Assembly (NCBI GenBank): GCA_016715115.1
Contig: JADKBM010000004.1
Location: 1-64,000, forward strand
Length of the DNA stretch: 64,000 bases
Direction: 5' to 3'
Source of the DNA: Acidobacteriota bacterium
Lineage (GTDB): Bacteria; Acidobacteriota; Blastocatellia; Pyrinomonadales; Pyrinomonadaceae
The translations under genes and the position numbers were made by a program. The notes under the pieces were generated by a model. The model saw nothing but the letters and a program-made list of their open reading frames with translations, was not told the origin of the DNA and ran no database searches. Shown here piece after piece: positions 33,614 through 41,100 of the stretch (the stretch's first letter is position 1; every line of letters starts with the position of its first letter).

Positions 33614-35395
33614 TCATTCCGTTGCTTCGAGTTCTTCTTCCAGAAGTTGCCGCTCGTAGAGTTCGGCGTACTCGCCGCCGAGTTTCAGCAGTTCGTCGTG
33701 CGTTCCGCGTTCAACAATCCTGCCGTCGTTGAGAACGCAGATCAGATCGGCGTCGCGAATCGTCGAGACGCGGTGCGAGACGATCAGCGTCGTGCGATCC
33801 GTGCGGACGTCGCGCAGATTGTGGAGGATCGTCTCCTCGGTGTACGTGTCGACCGCCGACAGCGAATCGTCGAGGATCAGTATCCGCGGATCGCGCATCA
33901 CCGCGCGCGCGATCGCCGTGCGCTGTTTCTGGCCTCCGGAAAGCGTGATGCCGCGTTCGCCGAGGCGCTGTTCATATTTGTACGGAAACTGCTTGATGTC
34001 GTCCGCAACGCCCGCAACCGTCGCCGCGTGGGCGATCCTCGAATCCAGGGGTTCGAGATCGAGGTCATCCTTGCCAACGCTTTCGACCCCGAACGAGATA
34101 TTTTCGGCGATCGTATCCGAGAAGAGGAATGTTTCCTGCGGAACGAATCCGATCGATCTTCGGAGTTGCTCGATTCTGTAATCGCCGATCGCGACACCGT
34201 CGATCAGGATCGAACCCTCCGGCGCTTCGATCAGGCGCGGGACGAGACTGACGAGCGTCGATTTTCCGCTGCCTGTCTTGCCGACAAGCGCCACGGTCTT
34301 GCCTTGCTCGACGGTCAGGTCGATATTCTTGAGAACGCTTTTTCCGTTGTACGCGAACGTCAGATCCCGAAACTCGATGCGGCCCTTGATCGGCGGATGT
34401 TCGCGCGCCGCCTCGGAATCGCGGATCGTCGGCTCCGTCTCGAGGATCGCGTTGAAGCGTTTCAGGCTCGCGGTTCCCCGTTGATAAAGATTGACGACGT
34501 AGCCGAGCGCGATGAGATACCAGATCATCCGCTGCAGATAAAGAATGTACGACGTGAAGTTGCCGGCGGTGATCTCGCCGCGGATCGCCATCGGGACGCC
34601 GAACGCGACGATGATCACGAATCCGAGGCCGATGAAAAAGTAGAGCAGCGGGCGCATCGCCGCCGAAAACTTGACCAGCCGCAGATTCTGCGCCGAGTAT
34701 TCGCGGTTAAGTTCCTGAAAACGTTCGATCTCCGACGCTTCCTGCGCGTACGCGCGAATGACGCGGACGCCGGTCAGATTCTCTTGCGCGCGGGCCGTGA
34801 TGCTCGAAAAATACTCCTGAATCTTCTCGAACCTGACGTGTATCTGGCCGCCGAGATACTTCACCGTCAACGAAACGAACGGCATCGGAATAAGCATCAG
34901 CAGCGTCAGTTTGACGCTCGTACCAAAGAGGATCGGCAGGATGATGAGAAGCGCGAAGATCGCCTGACACGAATAAAGGATCATCGGTCCGACGATCTGC
35001 CGGACCGCCGAAAGATCGTTCGTCGCCCGCGCCATCAGGTCGCCGACGCGGTTGTTATGGAAAAACTCGAGCGGCTGAACGATCAGGGACGCATAGAAAT
35101 CGCGCCGCATATCGTATTCGATGTGCCGCGAGGCGTTTATCAGAAGCCGGCGCTGCCAGAAAAGAAAAGTGCCGCTCGTCAAACTCACGAAAAGGATCAC
35201 GGCGATGTGCGCGCTGACCCGTCCGAGAGTCAGCGATTCGTTGTAAACGCCGATCCGCAGATCGTCGATTGCGCTGCCGATCAGCCACGGAACATAGAGC
35301 CCGAAGAGCATTCCAAGGAAGATGAAAAGAACACCGAACACGAAGTGCAGTTTATAAGGTCGGTAGTATCGGGCGAATTTCTTGAATTCTTCCAT
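33614..35395 (-). CDS. ABC exporter, fused permease and ATPase (MsbA/MdlB type)
   Basis: The 593-residue half-transporter has a six-helix membrane domain (about 20-310) and a C-terminal ATPase domain: Walker A LVGKTGSGKSTLVSLVPRL (about 370), Q-loop FVPQETFLFSDTIAENISFG, signature TLSGGQKQRTAIARA (about 484), Walker B ILILDDSLSAVD (about 502) and the switch His in IVSHRVSTI. It would work as a dimer, exporting lipid, peptide or drug; the substrate cannot be read from sequence. No second half-transporter is adjacent, so a homodimer is likely. Confidence 0.95.
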   Translation of the reverse strand: MEEFKKFARYYRPYKLHFVFGVLFIFLGMLFGLYVPWLIGSAIDDLRIGVYNESLTLGRVSAHIAVILFVSLTSGTFLFWQRRLLINASRHIEYDMRRDFYASLIVQPLEFFHNNRVGDLMARATNDLSAVRQIVGPMILYSCQAIFALLIILPILFGTSVKLTLLMLIPMPFVSLTVKYLGGQIHVRFEKIQEYFSSITARAQENLTGVRVIRAYAQEASEIERFQELNREYSAQNLRLVKFSAAMRPLLYFFIGLGFVIIVAFGVPMAIRGEITAGNFTSYILYLQRMIWYLIALGYVVNLYQRGTASLKRFNAILETEPTIRDSEAAREHPPIKGRIEFRDLTFAYNGKSVLKNIDLTVEQGKTVALVGKTGSGKSTLVSLVPRLIEAPEGSILIDGVAIGDYRIEQLRRSIGFVPQETFLFSDTIAENISFGVESVGKDDLDLEPLDSRIAHAATVAGVADDIKQFPYKYEQRLGERGITLSGGQKQRTAIARAVMRDPRILILDDSLSAVDTYTEETILHNLRDVRTDRTTLIVSHRVSTIRDADLICVLNDGRIVERGTHDELLKLGGEYAELYERQLLEEELEATE

Positions 35396-35439
35396 CAGAC
35401 GAAATCCGATTGTAACAAAAAGTTGCCGAGCGTATCACG

Positions 35440-35665
35440 GCCCTTTTGGATTTTAGATTTTAGATTTTGGATTTTCGATTTCGGATTTTGGATTTTCGAT
35501 TTCGGATTTTCGATTTCGGATTTTCGATTTCGGATTTTCGATTTCGGATTTTCGATTTCGGATTTTCGATTTCGGATTTTGGATTTTGGATTTTGGATTT
35601 TGGAATTTGGAATTTGGAATTTGGAATTTGGAATTTGGATTTGGATTTTGGATTTTCGATTGCTG
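35440..35665. repeat. GGATTTTCGATTTC / GGATTTTGGAATTT repeat block
   Basis: About 220 bases of GGATTTTCGATTTC units, shifting to GGATTTTGGATTTT and then GGAATTT units, all in one direction. It lies in the upstream region of the ABC exporter gene. Its progression from one word to the next looks like growth by slippage. Frames through it encode Phe-Asp-Arg repeats and are not genes. Confidence 0.93.
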
Positions 35666-35853
35666 GGGTTCGACGATCCGTCCATCCGAGTCGCGTAGCG
35701 ATGCCTTGAATTTTAAGAGGCTGTCTGAAAAGTGGATAAATTCGCTGAATTTCGGACTTTCGGGTGGCCGCGGCAACGCGCCAACCCGACGATCAGCAAG
35801 TCAGTACCGCCTGCGTCAGCGGGCGGGCGACGCCTAAATCCACGCCACTCAAT
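35666..35853. other. Intergenic stretch without a gene
   Basis: No gene is supported here. A CCGCC/GGCGG inverted pair around CCGCCTGCGTCAGCGGGCGG (about 35808-35828) could form a small hairpin. The stretch leads into the fold-back element at 35854. Confidence 0.4.
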
Positions 35854-36015
35854 GCGGCTTTGCCGCCCGGATGTGCGGAAAGGCTGTGCCTTTCTGGGTC
35901 GGCCTTCTGTCCACGCGGCTGCGCCGCCCGTTGCAAATTTGCGGCAAAGCCGCAGGATTGCGGTAACATTGAAAGGAAAGGCCGAGCCTTTCCGCACATC
36001 CGGGCGGCAAGCCGC
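35854..36015. mobile_element. MITE-like fold-back element with about 40-bp inverted ends
   Basis: The left end (35854-35893, starting GCGGCTTTGCCGCCCGGATG) and right end (35976-36015, ending CATCCGGGCGGCAAGCCGC) are inverted copies with a few differences. Smaller palindromes are nested inside: GGAAAGGC..GCCTTTC, GCGGCTGCGCCGC and GCGGCAAAGCCGC. No coding sequence is inside the 162 bases. It could be a non-autonomous insertion element or a structured RNA. Confidence 0.5.
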
Positions 36016-36030
36016 AAGTACTGCAAATAC

Positions 36031-36066
36031 ATCAGCGTCCTGCCGGGTTCGTTGGGGGACGCTGAT
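36031..36066. repeat. 10-bp inverted repeat
   Basis: ATCAGCGTCC (36031-36040) and GGACGCTGAT (36057-36066) form a perfect stem with a 16-base loop. It lies downstream of the 36169-36774 gene and may help end its transcript, although a T-run is lacking. Confidence 0.4.
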
Positions 36067-36168
36067 TTGATTTCACCGACCGGCTCTTGGAATCTGTATA
36101 GTAAACGCGAAGCGTCGCGTTGTCGTCGTATCTCTTAGCCCACCCATACACTTTTCCTGGCTATCATC

Positions 36169-36774
36169 TCATAATGATCCCGATGGGCACCCAGCAAACT
36201 TCGGCATCACCATGACTTCCAAATTATTATTTTCATTCAATTTAAGCGAGAAAAATGGGAACTCGAATTCGTCTCGCTCTTCTTCATCCGAGATACTTTT
36301 TTTGAGGAGTTCAATTATCCTATTTTCAAAATCCCGATAGCCGGTCTTCAGATTAAGTGATTTCCCAATCAAACACTCCGAGGCTAATAACTCCTCAAAT
36401 CTAGATACGTTGACACTCTCAAAACCGTCAAGTGCAATCTTACTCACTGCATAGGTTGTGTCGGCGGATTTGTATTTGATGCTCAAGATCAAATTGTAGC
36501 CATCGAAAGTCCTAGATTTTTCGAGCCTTGATTCGATACTCTTAAAAAGCCCCGTGTTCATTAGTTCCGTTTTCAGACACGAAACTTCATTATCGTTGCT
36601 TTCTTCTGGCATTGAAATAATTGTGTTTGCGTAATGCCACACAAAGCGCGGATTGGGATCGGTCTCTAAGAATATCTGCTTCACAGAGAATTTATCAAGT
36701 CTCGACTGTCCCGACACAGACGCTACATGTCCAACGCAAATAACGAAAATCGCTACCAATAGTCTCAGTTTCAT
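36169..36774 (-). CDS. Exported protein of unknown function downstream of RHS remnant
   Basis: The frame is open far upstream because it joins RHS remnant sequence, but the true gene begins at MKLRLLVAIFVICVGHV (36772-36774), which has TAGGAGAG upstream and a signal peptide ending VSGQS. The 201-residue product has text such as ALDGFESVNVSRFEELLASECLIGKSLNLKTGYRDFE, reminiscent of a POTRA-like or FtsQ-like alpha/beta unit, preceded by a similar region (ETDPNPRFVWHY, ELMNTGLFKSIESRLEKSR). Its composition is AT-richer than most neighbours, in keeping with an acquired RHS-associated cassette. It may be an effector-linked or immunity-type protein, but that is only position-based. Confidence 0.65.
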   Translation of the reverse strand: MKLRLLVAIFVICVGHVASVSGQSRLDKFSVKQIFLETDPNPRFVWHYANTIISMPEESNDNEVSCLKTELMNTGLFKSIESRLEKSRTFDGYNLILSIKYKSADTTYAVSKIALDGFESVNVSRFEELLASECLIGKSLNLKTGYRDFENRIIELLKKSISDEEERDEFEFPFFSLKLNENNNLEVMVMPKFAGCPSGSL

Positions 36775-36992
36775 ACAACTTCGCTCTCCTAAAAGAATTC
36801 TAGACGAGATTAGGGAACCTCGATCCACCTCGATCCACATTCGCTCAATCCATCGATGCGTGATAGAAGCGACATATCCGGCAGCAAGCCAATTCACTGA
36901 GTCCTGCCTTCGTCTCGTATTTCGAAATGAAGTAGCTTTGTCAGGGTCCTTTTTCATACCTGGTCTTGGATCACTTGGACGAGTAGTGAGAA

Positions 36993-37606
36993 TGGCGTCG
37001 GGCGTTTCCGAGTTGTTCGCCGTTCCGAAAAGCTTTGTCTGATGGTTTTCGGCGTCGTAGACGAAACGCCTGTTCTCGGCATCGACCGTCAGGTTTCCGG
37101 CGGGATCGTAAGTATGGCCGTTGAGCCTGTTCGTCGAAGTGCTTGCCGAAGGATTGGTGACCGTGTTTGAAACCGATATGGTCGTCGTGCTGGCGGCGTC
37201 GAACGTCTGTTTCCAGTTCGTGGTGGTTCCGATCTTCTCTTCGGCCGATTTCAGACGATTGAGATCGTCGTAAGTATAGGTCTGATCATAAGCGGTCGTG
37301 AGCCCGGCGAAGGTGATCTTCTGGCTTCGAAGCGATCCGTTGTTCTGGGTGTTCAAGCTATCCGGACAAATCGCAAATCCAAAATCGCAAATCCAAAATG
37401 CGATGATTCCCACTTGCCGTTCCCGAGCCTCAGCCGGGTCATCTGGCCGGCAGCGTTGTAGGTTATCCCGTTCAGATAAAGCCGGTTCTGTCCCGCGGCG
37501 GTCGTTCCCCAGATGCTTGAGATGTCGCCATCGCGGTTGTAGTCGAACTCGACCTTTCTGCCCGAGGGATATGTCTGTGCGACAAGCGCGCCGGACAAAT
37601 CGTTAA
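36993..37606 (-). pseudogene. Fragment of an RHS/YD-repeat gene interrupted by a low-complexity repeat
   Basis: Reading on the minus strand, the first part gives DLSGALVAQTYPSGRKVEF and NAAGQMTRLRLGNGKWES in one frame. After the repeat at 37376-37410 a second frame gives NNGSLRSQKITF, QTYTYDDLNRLKSAEEK, DPAGNLTVDAENRRFVYDAENHQTK. The large RHS gene upstream has matching text (LSGALVSQTYPSGR, GNGRWET, NNGSLRKQTITL, DYSYDALNR, YNAENKQT), so this is a displaced RHS 3' region lacking about 42 residues at the repeat site and lacking the hyperconserved core end. It is a typical orphan RHS tip region left by cassette exchange. Confidence 0.85.
37376..37410. repeat. CAAATCGCAAATCCAAAAT repeat inserted in RHS sequence
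   Basis: About 35 bases built of AAATCGCAAATCCAAAATC words, the type found between genes elsewhere, stand exactly at the break in the RHS reading frame. It replaces about 42 codons present at this point in the intact RHS gene. Confidence 0.85.
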
Positions 37607-37678
37607 CGAATGCGATGTCTCCTCATCTTCCTAGAAACAGTTCGCTGACCAGACACCCTTCAGAAATGCTGATACGAA

Positions 37679-38152
37679 CTAAAAGTGAATCGCTTCAATC
37701 TGCCACCTTTCGTCAAGAAAAATCATTCTATGGATGTAATACATCCCGCCCTTACCGTTTCTCCTTACTGTCCCGCGAACAATCGCCTCTTTACGGTCAA
37801 TCTCCAAGACTTCGACCTCTTCGAGTTGAAGCTTTCCATTTTGAATAATACTCGGCCATGATGGACCGACCGATTCGGTCTTGATGCCACCCACCGGCGT
37901 TGTTACCCGCAATTTTTCAGCTTCAGCATCCATCCCTGATTGAGCGTACCTCCAAAACGCAATAACCACCTGATCCGGAGGTGGATTCTCCTGGACCGTG
38001 ACAGGCTGGACTTGGATTGGCTCAGATCCAGGCCAAAGATAGAGAACAGCTACAATTCCAGTAAAACAAGTAGTCAAACAAATTAGGACAAGCATAGTCC
38101 TCCCGATTCCTTTTCGGGGATTATTCGAATCCCAGACCCAAAACTCGCTCAT
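37679..38152 (-). CDS. Single-pass membrane protein directly after RHS; candidate partner or immunity protein
   Basis: The start (MSEFWVWDSNN) is 11 bases after the RHS stop and has a very strong AGGAGG site, so it is translated from the RHS transcript. The 157-residue product has one membrane helix (about 18-40; TMLVLICLTTCFTGIVAVLYLW), a Pro/Gln-rich linker and an exported domain reading VVIAFWRYAQSGMDAEAEKLRV and IFLDERWQIEAIHF, similar to NTF2-like lipoprotein domains (DUF4878 type). Genes placed directly after RHS tips commonly encode immunity proteins, and a membrane-anchored periplasmic domain would suit a periplasmic-acting toxin. That role is inference only. Confidence 0.7.
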   Translation of the reverse strand: MSEFWVWDSNNPRKGIGRTMLVLICLTTCFTGIVAVLYLWPGSEPIQVQPVTVQENPPPDQVVIAFWRYAQSGMDAEAEKLRVTTPVGGIKTESVGPSWPSIIQNGKLQLEEVEVLEIDRKEAIVRGTVRRNGKGGMYYIHRMIFLDERWQIEAIHF

Positions 38153-38163
38153 AATAAATCCTC

Positions 38164-41100
38164 CTAGTGGTTTGTTCGTACGACTGGAACGAACAGTTTT
38201 GGCAAAGGTCCGGCCCGTTGCGGTAATGGCGTGATGTCGGCTGCCGCGCCCGCAATTCGCGTTGCCTGCTCAAATACATAAGAATTCGCCTTTGCAACGA
38301 CGAATTCGGCATTTGTGACACCCGAATCTCTAAGCTGAATGACAGCTGAAGCCGTGTTATCAATTGCCGCCCGATCAGTTGAATTTAGTCGAGCCAATTG
38401 ACCAACCACCCGATCGTTTTCGGTGGTCGAAACTGCGTTGTTAGAACCCTGCTCAGATTTCGATGTAACACCAGGCTCCTTCGAAACGCCAACTTCGATC
38501 CCCATCTTTTCATCGCTGGAACTTGACTTCGTTCGACTTCGTGACTCAACTTCGCTGGTGCCATTTCGTTCGGCAACGAGCGCATCGCGCGCTGCCGGAT
38601 AGTATATCTTCCATTGCTTGCCGATGAGATCGTCAACGATTCCCTGCTGCTCCTCGGTTGGCTTTTCGGTTCTCGTTATGCTCGTACCGCTTCTAGAGAC
38701 AAACCCTGAGTCCTGTTCAGACTCCCATCGGAATCTCCATTTTGGAGGAGACGGTATCCCGGGTTCGCCCTTGTCTTTTTCTTCCTGTTCCCCTTGTGCC
38801 GCCTGCTCATCCGCGTCGTAAGTGTTGCACATGTTCCCCCAGCAATGCAGGGTTGCCGCGAGTCCCAAGGGATCCGTGAATTTGTACGGCGAGTTCAAGG
38901 CATAACTGTATCGGTTGAACGTCTGCGGATTCTTGGCGCTGGCCGATGCGGCGAGGGGATCGACCGATGTGAATCGGCCGTGTTTGGCGGCGAAGTAGCG
39001 GTTCTGGGCGAAGTCCAATCCCGATTCGCCATCGCGTTCGTAGCCCGTGAACTGCTGGCGGATGCGGTCGTTGACGGTGAATCCAGTGACCTGATTGCGG
39101 TTCGCGACGGTTGCGGCGATCTCCTCGCCGAATGGCATGTAGTCGTGGCGTGACGCGATCTGCCCTAGATTGTTCGTCGTCGCGCGCGGGCTTCCGACAA
39201 GGTCGGCGGTCAGAAACTTCGCGCCTTCGGTCGTGATCGTCTGGTTTGTCGTGTATTCCGCTGCGAGTTTTCCGAACGCGTCGTAAACAAAGTAAGTGTC
39301 CTGATTTCCGACGGTCTTCTTCACGCGTTTTCCGCCACCGTCGTAAACATAATTGGCTGTCGTCTGGGTGACCGAATCGTAAACTTGCGTCTGCTTGTTT
39401 TCGGCATTGTAGGTGAAAGTCTTGCCCTCCGGATTCGAAGTAAGGTTCCCTTCGGAATCATATAGGTAGCCGTCCGCGATGTAAAACTTGTTGTCCGCCG
39501 GATTGACCTGCGGATTATGGATCGCGTTGTTTGCCGGCAAGGTGGTCGTATTCGCGGCGTTGAACGTCCGGTTTCCGAAGCGGTCGTAGTCGAAATCCTG
39601 CCGCCACTTGACGGTCGAATCGACGGTTTCGGTCGCAACGTCGATCCGGTTAAGCGCGTCGTAGCTGTAATCCTGTTCGATCGGAGCGATGCCCGGGAGC
39701 GTGATCGTCTGTTTGCGCAGCGATCCGTTGTTGTCGCTTGAATTGCTTGTCGTCGTCCCGTAGTTGAAATCGAGCCTTAACAGACTTGAATCCGCGATCG
39801 AACCGCCGAGCGAGATCCGCTTCATCTGCAGGCGTTTGGCGTCATACTCCATCGTTTCCCAACGTCCGTTGCCGAGTTTGCTGCTGCTGACCGCGCCGAA
39901 TGACGTGTAAGAGACATGGCTGAGCATCGTTCGTTCCATCTGATTCGGCATCTGGCTCGTCACTTTTGAAAGCCTTCCGATGTTGTCGGTTTCGGCCCGC
40001 ACGACCCGGCCCGACGGATATGTCTGCGAGACGAGCGCGCCGGACAAATCATAGGAATAGTCGGGAAACGAATACGTTGCCCCGTCGATGATCTGGTTCG
40101 AGCTCTTGATGCGGCCGAGATCGTCGAACGCCGTGAAGCGTGTTTCGGAAACGGAAGAAGACACCTTGGTTAGTTTGCTTTTCGAATTGGGGATGTTCGG
40201 ATCGTCGTAGGTGAACGTCACGTCGGGCGTCGAATCCGAATAATCGCGGAACGTCAGGCGATTTATGTTGTCGTAGGTTCCGGCCGTCGTCACGCCGCGG
40301 GAGTCGGTCGTCGAGACGATGTTCCCGTTGTTGTCGTAGTCAAACCGGACGGCCCAGCCGCTGTTGCCGGTTACGGGATCGGTGATGTTAAGGCTCGTAT
40401 TCACCTGTTGCTCCGTCTGCTTGGCGCGGATAAGCCGCCCGAGATCATCATACAGGAAAAACCGTGTCTGTGATCCCTGAATTGTTTTGCGGAGGCGTCC
40501 GACAACATCGTAAGTGAAGAGCGTTTCAAGATCGGTGCCGTTGTCATATTCGACGACTTTGACGAGACGCCCGAGCGCGTCCGAAACTCCGGCGCGGCTG
40601 CGGTCCGCCTGATCGAAGACGCGGACGCTGCTGCCGTAGTACCGACGCGTGACCTTTGCGTTGTCGGGCGTCGTGACCTCGGTGACGCGGCCGAGATCGT
40701 CAAACTGCGTCGTCGTCCATTGCGCGGTTTCGCCGAGATCGGCGCGGAACGGATTCGACGAACGGTAAGCGCGGCCCAAAGCGTCGTACTCCTGGAGCGC
40801 CTTGACGTAATCGGTCGAGTTCTCGTAATCGCGGGTTTCGATCGTTCGTCCGAGACCGTCGTAAATCGCCTGCGATTTGATCAGATTGTCGCCAAACGAT
40901 TTCGAGTCTGTGGTAACAGTGACCATTCGCTGGGAATCGTTATAGGCGACCGTTGTCCGCGCTTTGTAGTCGTCGTGGTTCGCGGCCGAAATTACCTGTG
41001 TCGGCCGGTCAAGAGGATCGTTGGAGTAGGTGGATTTCACGGCGCCGATGATGTCCTCGGTATCGACCGCCGCTCCGGTGTAATAGTCGAACTGCGCATA

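Noticed and set aside
33248..35698. 816-residue plus-strand frame opposite the ABC exporter
   Set aside because: It is an antisense shadow of a clear ABC transporter gene, Arg/Asp-rich and without domains, and its tail runs through a repeat block.
35395..35776. Asn-Pro-Lys-Ser-Lys repeat frames
   Set aside because: They are translations of the GGATTTTCGATTTC repeat block.
35666..36168. Small genes in the 35.7-36.2 kb region
   Set aside because: Frames here have no ribosome site and overlap palindromic elements; none has recognisable domains.
36775..37413. A single 414-residue protein joining RHS text and the exported protein
   Set aside because: The front half is broken RHS core with a repeat insert, and the second half has its own ribosome site and signal peptide, so two units are more likely.
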